Of a stretch of DNA of 64,000 nucleotides, positions 53,699 through 62,567 are shown one piece after another (the stretch's first letter is position 1; each line of letters opens with the position of its first letter). Position numbers and translations under genes: made by a program. This DNA comes from Nitrospirota bacterium (GTDB taxonomy: Bacteria > Nitrospirota > Leptospirillia > Leptospirillales > Leptospirillaceae), in the NCBI GenBank assembly GCA_021806225.1, contig JAJZXW010000039.1, forward strand, positions 1 to 64,000, given 5' to 3'. The notes under the pieces were generated by a model. The model made no database searches, was not told the origin of the DNA, and worked only from the letters and a program-made list of their open reading frames with translations.

Positions 53699-56326
53699 AT
53701 GGTAAAAGTCACGATCAATGGCAAGGAAGTGGAGGTCGAAAGCGGAACGACCATCCTGCACGCGGCTGAAAAGGCCGGATTTCCGATCCCGACCTTTTGC
53801 TACAATCCGCGAATGGATCCCGCCGGATCTTGCCGCATTTGCGCGGTGGAACTCGAGGACTCGAAGAGGACCGTGATGGGATGCATCACCGCAGTGTCCG
53901 ACGGAATGAAGGTTCTGACGGAGTCCGCCAAGGTTCACGATGCCCGGAAGACCAATCTCGAACTCCTTCTCCTGCATCACCCGATGGATTGTCCCGTCTG
54001 CGATTGCGGGGGAGAGTGTCCCCTCCAGAATATGTCTTTTTCCTACGGGGCCTCCGACTCCCGCTTCGAGTCCCACCGGAACGACGAACCGGAAGACATG
54101 AAGAGCGATGTCCTCGTCTTCAATTCGAACCGGTGCATCCTCTGCGGCAAGTGCGTCCGCATCTGCGACGAGATTCAGGACGTGCATGCGATCGGTTTCA
54201 TCAACAGAGGTTTCGACACGATCATCGGTCCGCCGCTCGGGAAAAAGCTGGATTGCGAATTTTGCGGCGACTGCCTCGAGGTGTGTCCGACGGGGGCGAT
54301 CACTGACCGGTTCGTCCGCTACCAGTTCCGTCCCTGGCAGATGGAGAAGACGGAGACGACCTGCACGGCCTGCGGCTCAGGATGTCGAATGCTCGTGGAC
54401 ACCGAGAGCGAGGCCATCGTCCGGATTTCCTCGAAGGAGGGGTTAGGCCCGAACGAGGGGTCGATCTGCGTCGTCGGTCGTTTCGGCTTCAACTATGTTC
54501 AGAACAAGGAGCGGCTGGACAAGGTCTATTTCAAGAAAGCGCAGCGACTTGTGCCCGGGAAATGGCCGGAGATCATGCCTAAGATTGCCGACCGCCTGAA
54601 GGGGATCGTCGCGGGTGGGAGCGGTCGGGTCGCCGGTCTTCTTTCGTCCCGGGTGCCACTCGAAGACGCCTTCCTGTTCCAGCGGTTTATTCGCCAAACC
54701 CTTCGCTCGAACTTTATCGATTCCGGGGCGAGAAGGGGACTGATGAACATGGCGCTTCCATTGGCCCAGGCCACAGGAACCCTCAGACCTCTCGTCGACC
54801 ACAAGGATATTGAAGCGGCAAACGTGATCGTCGTCCTTGGAGGAGATCCCGCCGCCGAATCCAACATAACCGGTCTGGCCATCAAGAAGGCGGTCCGGAA
54901 GAACAAGGCGGATCTTTACCTTGTCCATGGCCACGATGTCAGTATTTCGACGCGCTCCAAAGAGGTGATCCGGGCGCTTCCCGGGGCAGAAGCAGACTTT
55001 GTTCGCATCCTGAGAAAGGCCCTCGCTTCGGGGGGAACTCTCGATATCGCCGCCAAGGATGGGCTTGTGAGGATGGGAGCCTCTCCCGAAGGGGTCGAGC
55101 GTCTGATTTCCGACCTTAAAGCGGCAAAGAGGGTCGTCTTTGTGACGGGCCGGAGGTTTCATGACTCCGAAACAGGCCTTGAAGCCTCAGAGGAGCTGGT
55201 CCGGCTGCTCGTCGACCAAGGATGGATTTCATCCGAGGGATGCGGTCTTTTCCCGCTCACCGAACTGGGAAATGACATGGGCGTTCTGATGATGGGAGGG
55301 ACCAGCGAATGGCTTCCCGGCCTCCTCGATGTCTCGAATGCGGAGAACCGGAAGGTATGGGAGACGCATTGGGGCACCTCTCTGGAAGTCTCCGGGGGCG
55401 GAATCCGGGAGATTCTGTCGGGAATTGAGAGTGGGAAGATCAAGGCCCTGATCACACTGGGTGAGAATCCCTTTGAATACATACCGGATGCCGGCCATCT
55501 CCGGGAGACCCTTTCAAAGCTCGAGCTGCTGGTCGTCATTGACCACCGCCAAAGCGAAATTGCCGACATCGCGCATTTTCTCCTGCCCTCCGCCACCGCT
55601 TTCGAGCGAGGGGGACACGTCGTGAGCGCGGAAGGGTTCGTTCAGCCCATCGTTCCCTCCATGGCCTATTGGGGAGAGTCTCTCCCCGAGGCGGAGATCA
55701 TTCTTCAGCTTTCCCGGCAAATGGGATCCTCCTTGCCATTCGAGGACTTTTCAGCGATTACCGCGGAAATTTTCAGGATATTTCCGGACCTCTCTCCCTC
55801 CACGCGCAATGCCAGCCATTTCCAGGGCGGGACCGGTGAGATCGTCCTGGCGCTCACAAAGGCCCAGCCGCCGCACAAGGCGCATCGGGAAAGTGTCGTC
55901 GCCAGGGTCGGGGAATGGATGAAATCATCCCCGTCCGCCTCGACGGACCCGGCTGCGATCCTTCCCATTCCGGAAGAGGGCTTCGTATTGCAGCTTTCGA
56001 AGTCGATCAACCATTCCGGGACCTTCACGATCCATGACGCAAGTCTGATGACGATCGAGGGTGAAGGCCTTCTCCGGGTTCCTCGGCAATGGGCCCGGAA
56101 AAGGAAGCTCAAGAAGGGATCCTGTGTAAGAGTCCGGAGCGCACATGGAGATGTTTCTCTCCCGATCGATCCGGTCGCGGGTCTTTCGGACAGGGAAGTT
56201 CATTTTCCGGTCCATTTCGCCGACGAACGCATCCAGGCCCTGTTCGGGAAGGGGTTCTCCTGGAACTCACGTTCGGGTGTTCCATCCAGTCAGTCCATCA
56301 CTGTAACACTGGAGCCGGTTCTCTAG
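53699..56326 (+). CDS. nuoG: NADH-quinone oxidoreductase subunit G
   Basis: An 875-residue peripheral-arm subunit carrying a chain of Fe-S clusters. N-terminal [2Fe-2S] (FCYNPRMDPAGSCRIC), a His-Cys3 cluster region (HHPMDCPVCDCGGECPLQ), a two-[4Fe-4S] module (CILCGKCVRICDE, CEFCGDCLEVCPTG), then CTACGSGCRM opening a molybdopterin-oxidoreductase-like domain to the end. The start ATG 53699 follows GGTGAGG and lies 17 nt after nuoF. The molybdopterin-like part is divergent, as usual for NuoG. Confidence 0.96.
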   Translation: MVKVTINGKEVEVESGTTILHAAEKAGFPIPTFCYNPRMDPAGSCRICAVELEDSKRTVMGCITAVSDGMKVLTESAKVHDARKTNLELLLLHHPMDCPVCDCGGECPLQNMSFSYGASDSRFESHRNDEPEDMKSDVLVFNSNRCILCGKCVRICDEIQDVHAIGFINRGFDTIIGPPLGKKLDCEFCGDCLEVCPTGAITDRFVRYQFRPWQMEKTETTCTACGSGCRMLVDTESEAIVRISSKEGLGPNEGSICVVGRFGFNYVQNKERLDKVYFKKAQRLVPGKWPEIMPKIADRLKGIVAGGSGRVAGLLSSRVPLEDAFLFQRFIRQTLRSNFIDSGARRGLMNMALPLAQATGTLRPLVDHKDIEAANVIVVLGGDPAAESNITGLAIKKAVRKNKADLYLVHGHDVSISTRSKEVIRALPGAEADFVRILRKALASGGTLDIAAKDGLVRMGASPEGVERLISDLKAAKRVVFVTGRRFHDSETGLEASEELVRLLVDQGWISSEGCGLFPLTELGNDMGVLMMGGTSEWLPGLLDVSNAENRKVWETHWGTSLEVSGGGIREILSGIESGKIKALITLGENPFEYIPDAGHLRETLSKLELLVVIDHRQSEIADIAHFLLPSATAFERGGHVVSAEGFVQPIVPSMAYWGESLPEAEIILQLSRQMGSSLPFEDFSAITAEIFRIFPDLSPSTRNASHFQGGTGEIVLALTKAQPPHKAHRESVVARVGEWMKSSPSASTDPAAILPIPEEGFVLQLSKSINHSGTFTIHDASLMTIEGEGLLRVPRQWARKRKLKKGSCVRVRSAHGDVSLPIDPVAGLSDREVHFPVHFADERIQALFGKGFSWNSRSGVPSSQSITVTLEPVL

Positions 56327-56456
56327 GGGAAATCCCGCAGGATTCCGATTTCCCGCCCGGCAGTAAAGGCAGACCCGGATTTTGGTGATCCGGAAGGGGG
56401 CATTCTGTGCTGAAGGAATCGTCGATAATGCGGATGTCAACGAGAAAGGGTGGGTT

Positions 56457-57470
56457 TTGATAAACGACCTGATCGGGGCCCTGGTCGTCATGCTGGGAGT
56501 CCTTTTTGTAGTTCTGACCATGATCGCCTATCTGACTTACCTTGAACGGAAGGTTCTTGGATTCATGCAGGACCGCCTTGGACCGATGGAGGTCGGGCCA
56601 TGGGGGCTCCTTCAGCCCCTGGCCGATGGAATCAAGCTCCTTTCGAAGGAAGACATCATTCCGAGCGAAGCGAATCGCGCCATTTTCAGAATTGCTCCGG
56701 TCATCTCGCTCGTTCCGGCCATTCTCGCCTTCTCCGTCATCCCGTTCGGCCACGATTCCTTCGGCTTCCAGGGAGTGACCCTTCATCCTTACATTGCGGA
56801 TGTAAACGTGGGGATTCTGGTCATTCTGGCACTTTCCTCTATCGGGGCCTACGGAATATTGCTCGGAGGATGGGCATCGAACAGCAAGTACTCCATCCTC
56901 GGGGCCCTCAGGTCGGCCGCACAGGTGATCAGTTATGAACTGACCGCCGGAATGTCGGTGATCGGGGTCCTGATCCTCTCGGGGTCGATGTCGCTCGTCA
57001 AGATAGAGGATGCCCAGGCCGGTGGATTCTGGCACTGGTACATTTTTCCCCAGATCGTGGCCTTCGTCATATATCTCATATCAGGGATTGCCGAGACGAA
57101 CCGGACCCCTTTCGACCTTCCGGAGGCCGAATCGGAACTTGTGGCGGGATTTTTCACGGAATACTCGGGCATGCGGTTTTCGCTGTACTACCTTGCCGAA
57201 TACGCCAACATGATCATTGTCTCGTCCGTTGCAACGATTCTGTTCCTCGGGGGCTGGAATCCCCCTCTCCCGTCTCTCGGATTCATTCCTCCCGTCATAT
57301 GGTTTCTTCTGAAGGTGTATTTCTTCCTGTTCTTCTTTTTCTGGATTCGTGCAACATTGCCGAGACTGCGCTATGATCAGCTGATGCGTTTTGGCTGGAA
57401 AATCATGTTGCCTGTTTCCTTTGCGAACATCATCGTGACGGGAATCGCCGCCTATTTTCTTGAGCGATAG
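56457..57470 (+). CDS. nuoH: NADH-quinone oxidoreductase subunit H
   Basis: About 337 residues, eight or so membrane helices; links the peripheral and membrane arms and shapes the quinone channel. TYLERKVLGFMQDRLGPMEVGPWGLLQPLADGIKLL, ISYELTAGM, ETNRTPFDLPEAESELVAGF and EYSGMRFSLYYLAEYANM are diagnostic. A TTG at 56457 with GAGAAAGGG upstream gives the usual N-terminus; the frame is open to 56382. Confidence 0.95.
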   Translation: MINDLIGALVVMLGVLFVVLTMIAYLTYLERKVLGFMQDRLGPMEVGPWGLLQPLADGIKLLSKEDIIPSEANRAIFRIAPVISLVPAILAFSVIPFGHDSFGFQGVTLHPYIADVNVGILVILALSSIGAYGILLGGWASNSKYSILGALRSAAQVISYELTAGMSVIGVLILSGSMSLVKIEDAQAGGFWHWYIFPQIVAFVIYLISGIAETNRTPFDLPEAESELVAGFFTEYSGMRFSLYYLAEYANMIIVSSVATILFLGGWNPPLPSLGFIPPVIWFLLKVYFFLFFFFWIRATLPRLRYDQLMRFGWKIMLPVSFANIIVTGIAAYFLER

Positions 57471-57530
57471 GCTGGCTTCGAATGGTTCGGAGGAATGTCT
57501 GAACGTGAAGAGTGAACGCAGGAGTCGGAT

Positions 57531-58079
57531 ATGTTGAAAAAATTTTTGAACACGATTCTCTTCAGTGAGATCGGGCAAGGTCTCAAGCTTACCTTTCGGC
57601 ACATGTTTCTTCGAAAGATAACGGTCCAGTATCCCAAGGAGAAGCTTGTCCTTGCGGACGGCTACCGGGGCTTCATCGTCCATCGCCGGTATGACAATGG
57701 AGTGGAGCGGTGTGTCGGATGCGATCTTTGCGAGGCCATCTGTCCCGCCAAGGCGATCAGGGTCGTCAGCGACATCCATCCCGAGGTGCCGGACAGGCGG
57801 TACGCGAAAGAATACACCCTGGACTTCACCCGATGCGTCTTTTGCGGATATTGTGTGGTGGCCTGTCCCGTCAACGCCCTGTCCATGACGAAGGAATTTG
57901 CCCATTCCTCCTTTACGAGAGACGGGTTGATCTACTCCAAGGAACAGATGCTGGCGCTGGGAGACAGATCAGAAAATGACTCGGATGCCTATCTCAAGGT
58001 ACGGAACATGTGGGATGCGGAAGATTCGGGCAAGGATGAAGGACGATATCATTTTCCCCCGATTACATTGGGAGGTTGA
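57531..58079 (+). CDS. nuoI: NADH-quinone oxidoreductase subunit I
   Basis: A 182-residue ferredoxin-like subunit with clusters N6a and N6b: CVGCDLCEAICPAKAI and CVFCGYCVVACPVNAL. It passes electrons from NuoG to NuoB. Normal length. It is followed directly by nuoJ with a GGGAGG ribosome site at its end. Confidence 0.96.
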   Translation: MLKKFLNTILFSEIGQGLKLTFRHMFLRKITVQYPKEKLVLADGYRGFIVHRRYDNGVERCVGCDLCEAICPAKAIRVVSDIHPEVPDRRYAKEYTLDFTRCVFCGYCVVACPVNALSMTKEFAHSSFTRDGLIYSKEQMLALGDRSENDSDAYLKVRNMWDAEDSGKDEGRYHFPPITLGG

Positions 58080-58082
58080 ACG

Positions 58083-58601
58083 TTGATTCAGCAACTACCG
58101 TTTATTTATTTTGGCGGCATGGCCCTTGTTTGCGCCATTCTTGTGGTCATTTCGCGGGTCGCCATCTATTCCGCGATGGCTCTCCTTGGAATGTTTGTCC
58201 ATGTGGCGGGCCTTTTCATCCTTCTGGACGCCCCCTTTCTCGCCGGTGTTCAGCTCCTTGTGTATGCGGGTGCCATTCTGGTTCTCTACCTGTTTGTCGT
58301 GATGCTCCTGAATGTCCATGGCCGAGGTCCCATGCTCCAGCGTCAGACCCCCTGGGCGATCATCCTGACACTTCTCGCTGCCGGAGAAATGGGATATCTC
58401 GTGCTGAAAAGCCATTTCTATCCCAAGCTCCCCGCCATTCCCCATCCCAGTGTTCCGACCCTCGGAAATACTGAAACGATCGGAATGGTTCTCTATACCC
58501 AGTATCTCTTTCCCTTCGAAGTGGCCTCCGTCGTGTTGCTGATCGCGCTTGTCGGCGCAATCGTCATGGCTCGCGGAAGAGGGGGCGTCAGTCAGGGATA
58601 A
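58083..58601 (+). CDS. nuoJ: NADH-quinone oxidoreductase subunit J
   Basis: A 172-residue membrane subunit, five helices. VISRVAIYSAMALLGMFVHVAGLF and VYAGAILVLYLFVVMLLN are typical, including the pi-bulge helix. The TTG start 58083 follows GGGAGG. It belongs to the proton-pumping membrane arm. Confidence 0.93.
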   Translation: MIQQLPFIYFGGMALVCAILVVISRVAIYSAMALLGMFVHVAGLFILLDAPFLAGVQLLVYAGAILVLYLFVVMLLNVHGRGPMLQRQTPWAIILTLLAAGEMGYLVLKSHFYPKLPAIPHPSVPTLGNTETIGMVLYTQYLFPFEVASVVLLIALVGAIVMARGRGGVSQG

Positions 58602-58633
58602 CGCAGGTCGAAATCGTTTAGCAGGGAGAATCA

Positions 58634-58936
58634 ATGGTTCCTTTGTCGTGGTATGTCACCCTCAGCGCCCTGATGTTTGTGACCGGGCTGGTGGGAGTTC
58701 TCATCCGAAGAAACATCGTCGTGGTTCTCCTGTGCATCGAGATCATGCTGAATGCCGTCAACATCAACTTCGTCGCCTTCAGCGACTATCTGCACCTCAT
58801 AGACGGGCAAATCTTTGTCTTCTTCGTGATCACCGTGGCCGCGGCGGAAGTGGCCATTGGACTGGGAATCATCATATCCCTTTTCCGTCTGAAGGAATCC
58901 GTGAACATGGACGATTATAACCTGCTGAAACTCTGA
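58634..58936 (+). CDS. nuoK: NADH-quinone oxidoreductase subunit K
   Basis: A 100-residue three-helix subunit. GVLIRRNIVVVLLCIEIMLNAVNINFVAF contains the conserved membrane glutamate, and FVITVAAAEVAIGLGIII the second. Length is exactly that of the family. Confidence 0.96.
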   Translation: MVPLSWYVTLSALMFVTGLVGVLIRRNIVVVLLCIEIMLNAVNINFVAFSDYLHLIDGQIFVFFVITVAAAEVAIGLGIIISLFRLKESVNMDDYNLLKL

Positions 58937-58958
58937 TCTGCCGAGGGGGCTTTATTAC

Positions 58959-60893
58959 ATGATGCCGATTCTGCTTATACCTCTTCTTCCGCTGGTCGGA
59001 TTTCTGATCGTCGGAATCTTCTGGCCGTACTTCAAGGGAAAGGGCCATTACATCGCCCTCCCTCTTGTGATCGGATCATGGGCCATCGCCACAATGGAGT
59101 TTTTCAAAAGCTTCACAGACCCGCCCCAGATCACTTTCGTCTATGACTGGATCCGCTCGGGCCATCTTGATATCGGAATATCCCTCCAATATGACCACCT
59201 GGCCGCCATCATGCTTTTCATGGTGACCACCGTTGCCATGCTCGTCCACCTTTACACGGTCGGATACATGCACGGGGATTCGGGCTATGACCGCTTCTTC
59301 TCCTATATCTCCCTGTTCACCTTTTCGATGATCATGCTCGTCCTCTCGGACAACCTCGTCGAGATGTTCATTTTCTGGGAAGCGGTCGGACTCTGCTCCT
59401 ACCTCCTGATCGTCCACTGGTACGAACGCCGTCCTTCCTGGCTTGCGGCGAACAAAGCCTTTATCATGAACCGGGTCGGCGACTTCGGTTTTCTTCTCGG
59501 CATCTTTCTGACCTACACCATTTTTGGGTCGGTCCGATTTGCCGATATTTTTCCTGCCGTTTCCGCCCACCTCCATCAGACGGTCAACATCGCTTCGGCC
59601 TTCAATGGATCCGTCAATGTTCCCGTCCTGGATCTCATCGCACTCCTGCTCTTCCTCGGGGCTGTCGGCAAGTCAGCGCAGATTCCCCTTCACCCATGGC
59701 TTCCGGACGCCATGGAGGGTCCTACGCCCATTTCGGCCCTCATCCATGCGGCAACGATGGTGACGGCAGGGGTCTTCATGATCGCCCGGATGAATCCTCT
59801 CTACAACGCCGCTCCAATGGCCCTCCATGTCGTGGCCTGGACAGGGGCCATCACCGCCATCGTCGCCGCCACGATCGCCCTGACTCAGCCGGACATCAAG
59901 AAGATCATCGCCTATTCGACGATGAGCCAGCTCGGCTACATGGTCATGGTCTGCGGCCTGGGGGGATATGGGGCCGGCATCTTCCATCTCCTGACCCACG
60001 GAGCCTTCAAGGCGCTCCTCTTTCTTGGCGCAGGATCGGTGATCCACTCCCTCTCGGGAGAGCAGGATGTCTTCCGGATGGGCGGGCTCAGGAAGTATGT
60101 GGGGCTGACTTTCGTGACGATGCTGATCGGATCTCTCGCGCTTTCGGGCATTCCTCCCTTCGCGGGCTACTACAGCAAGGATCTCATCCTCGTGACGGCC
60201 TATCAGCAAGGTCCGCTGGGCCAGATGCTCTGGCTGATCGGTGTGTTGACGGCTGTCCTAACGGCTTTTTACAGCTTTCGCCTTCTTTTCCTGGTTTTCT
60301 GGGGGAAAGAGCGCTTCCATTCCGAAGGGCACGGCGGCCATGCGGTCCATCCTCATGAAAGCCCCCTGACGATGACGATTCCTCTTGTTCTTCTCTCCAT
60401 TGCGGCTATCGCGGCCGGGTGGGCCGGAGAGCATTACGGCGTCCTCGAATATCTGGCACAGGAGCTTCCGCTTCCCAAGGAGAGTCTTGCCCCAGGTTCC
60501 CTTTCGGAATCGGCCCTCAAGGGGCTTTCCATTGCTGTGGGGGTCTTCGGAATTTTCGTCGCCTGGGCCTTTTATGGTCGGACTTCGTCCATTCCGGCAA
60601 GCCTAGCGAAAGGCCTCCCGTTTTTCTACAAGGTCTCTCTTTACAAGTGGTACTTCGATGAACTCTACGATCTTGTCTTCGTCAGGTCGTCCTTTCTTGT
60701 CGGGCGCCTGTTCTGGCAAGAGCTGGACAAGGGTGTCATCGATGGAATCGTGAACGGGGTCGCGGCTTTTTTCAGAAATGCGGGGCTCGGACTTCGGCGG
60801 TATCAGACAGGCCAGCTGCAGAATTATGCCATGGTCATGGCCATCGGAGTCTTCGGCCTGGTTGCCTTTTATCTTGTCTTCAACAGGTTGTGA
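58959..60893 (+). CDS. nuoL: NADH-quinone oxidoreductase subunit L
   Basis: A 644-residue antiporter-like subunit with about 16 helices. FFSYISLFTFSMIMLVLSDNLVEMFIFWEAVGLCSYLLI holds the conserved Glu, PLHPWLPDAMEGPTPISALIHAATMVTAGVFMI the key Lys/His helix; the C-terminal lateral helix and anchor lie after about residue 520. It pumps protons at the far end of the membrane arm. Confidence 0.97.
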   Translation: MMPILLIPLLPLVGFLIVGIFWPYFKGKGHYIALPLVIGSWAIATMEFFKSFTDPPQITFVYDWIRSGHLDIGISLQYDHLAAIMLFMVTTVAMLVHLYTVGYMHGDSGYDRFFSYISLFTFSMIMLVLSDNLVEMFIFWEAVGLCSYLLIVHWYERRPSWLAANKAFIMNRVGDFGFLLGIFLTYTIFGSVRFADIFPAVSAHLHQTVNIASAFNGSVNVPVLDLIALLLFLGAVGKSAQIPLHPWLPDAMEGPTPISALIHAATMVTAGVFMIARMNPLYNAAPMALHVVAWTGAITAIVAATIALTQPDIKKIIAYSTMSQLGYMVMVCGLGGYGAGIFHLLTHGAFKALLFLGAGSVIHSLSGEQDVFRMGGLRKYVGLTFVTMLIGSLALSGIPPFAGYYSKDLILVTAYQQGPLGQMLWLIGVLTAVLTAFYSFRLLFLVFWGKERFHSEGHGGHAVHPHESPLTMTIPLVLLSIAAIAAGWAGEHYGVLEYLAQELPLPKESLAPGSLSESALKGLSIAVGVFGIFVAWAFYGRTSSIPASLAKGLPFFYKVSLYKWYFDELYDLVFVRSSFLVGRLFWQELDKGVIDGIVNGVAAFFRNAGLGLRRYQTGQLQNYAMVMAIGVFGLVAFYLVFNRL

Positions 60894-60936
60894 CGCCCCT
60901 AAATTGAAGGAGCGGTTCCAGACCTTTTTTATCGAT

Positions 60937-60965
60937 GATGCCGGAGTGCCTCCCCCTCCGCCATC
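60937..60965 (+). other. Hairpin in the nuoL-nuoM spacer
   Basis: GATGcCGGAG pairs with CTCCGcCATC (nine pairs, one C-C mismatch) in the 108-nt spacer. There is no T-run. It is similar in kind to the hairpins around nuoE. Confidence 0.35.
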
Positions 60966-61001
60966 CGGAAGAATTCATTTTTACCAAGAGGGCAAAAAAG
61001 A

Positions 61002-62501
61002 ATGACCTTTTTATCGGTTCCTATCCTGACCTTCCTGATATTTTTTCCGGTGGTGGCCTCCCTGCTCATCCTTCCTTTTTACCGCCGACCCGATTCCGAC
61101 GGAACCGTGAAATGGGCCGCCCTTGGAATCACCGTAGTCGAGTTTGTCGTTTCTCTGTCGCTTCTGATCGGCCATAATCCCCACCTCTACCAGATGCAGT
61201 TTACCGAAAATCACCTCTGGATTCCCTTCGCCAATATTCATTATGCGCTTGGGATCGATGGCATCAGCCTCGTCCTCATCCTGATGACGACCCTGCTGAT
61301 GCCGATGACGGTTCTCACCTCCTGGGCCGGAATATCGAAGCAGGTTCCTCTCTTCATGATCAACCTCCTTGTTCTGGAGGGGGCGATGATCGGCGTTTTC
61401 TGCGCGACCGACTTCGTTCTCTTCTATGTCTTCTGGGAGGCGATGCTGATCCCGATGTATCTGATCATCGGCGTCTGGGGCGGGCCGAACCGGATTTACG
61501 CAGCGATCAAGTTCTTTCTTTACACCCTGGCCGGCTCCCTGCTGCTGCTGGTCACGATCATCGCCCTTTATTTCGTGGGCGGACATACCTTCGACATCAC
61601 CCGGCTGACAGGTCAGCACTATGGCATGACCTTCCAGATCCTGGCCTTCGCCGCGATGTTTGCCGCCTTCGCCGTCAAGATCCCGATGTTTCCCTTCCAC
61701 ACATGGTTGCCGGATGCCCACGTCGAGGCTCCTACTGCCGGGTCGGTCATACTTGCCTCGATCATGCTCAAGATGGGGGCTTACGGGTTCCTCAGGTTTT
61801 CGCTTCCCATGTTTCCCGATGCCTCCCATTTCTTTACCCCCTTCATGTTGATCCTTTCCGTGATCGCCATTGTCTGGGGTGCTTTCATGGCCTTGGCCCA
61901 GGAAGACATGAAAAAGCTGATCGCCTACTCATCTGTCAGCCACATGGGAGTCGTGACGCTCGGCATCTTTGTCTTCAATACGCAGGGGATCGAAGGGGCC
62001 CTCATGCAGATGCTGAACCACGGGATTACGACAGGGGCCCTTTTCCTTTGCATCGGTGTCCTGTATGACCGCTCCCATTCACGGCTTCTCTCCGAATATG
62101 GCGGAATCGCAAAGCAGATGCCGGTCTTCTCCACTTTGCTGGTGATCTTCGCCCTTTCCTCTCTGGCTCTCCCGGGAACGAACTCCTTCGTGGGGGAATT
62201 CCTCGTTCTGATCGGATCCTTCCGAAATCACGCGGTCGTCTCCTCTCTGGCAACAACCGGCGTGATCCTGTCCGCCATGTACCTCCTCTATATGCTTTCA
62301 AGGGTTGTCTGGGGCGTCTATACACCGAAAAGCTATGGTATGCCCGACCTGAAGCCCTATGAATGGGGCGCGCTCCTCCCCCTTGTCGTTCTTGTGATCG
62401 TGATCGGTCTGATTCCCAATCCCGTTCTATCTGTCTTCCACCAGAGCGTGGCCCATCTGGTCAGCCAGGTACAGCCCTCTCCGGTGGCCCTGTTGCACTA
62501 G
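61002..62501 (+). CDS. nuoM: NADH-quinone oxidoreductase subunit M
   Basis: A 499-residue antiporter-like subunit with about 14 helices. DFVLFYVFWEAMLIPMYLIIG, KIPMFPFHTWLPDAHVEAPTAGSVILA and MKKLIAYSSVSHMGVV are diagnostic and carry the conserved Glu and Lys residues of the proton channel. Confidence 0.97.
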   Translation: MTFLSVPILTFLIFFPVVASLLILPFYRRPDSDGTVKWAALGITVVEFVVSLSLLIGHNPHLYQMQFTENHLWIPFANIHYALGIDGISLVLILMTTLLMPMTVLTSWAGISKQVPLFMINLLVLEGAMIGVFCATDFVLFYVFWEAMLIPMYLIIGVWGGPNRIYAAIKFFLYTLAGSLLLLVTIIALYFVGGHTFDITRLTGQHYGMTFQILAFAAMFAAFAVKIPMFPFHTWLPDAHVEAPTAGSVILASIMLKMGAYGFLRFSLPMFPDASHFFTPFMLILSVIAIVWGAFMALAQEDMKKLIAYSSVSHMGVVTLGIFVFNTQGIEGALMQMLNHGITTGALFLCIGVLYDRSHSRLLSEYGGIAKQMPVFSTLLVIFALSSLALPGTNSFVGEFLVLIGSFRNHAVVSSLATTGVILSAMYLLYMLSRVVWGVYTPKSYGMPDLKPYEWGALLPLVVLVIVIGLIPNPVLSVFHQSVAHLVSQVQPSPVALLH

Positions 62502-62567
62502 CATCCGACAGGTCGAGGCCGTGCCGGATCGAATTTTGGAGTCCAAGTTGATGAAGGAGCTTTGTTG

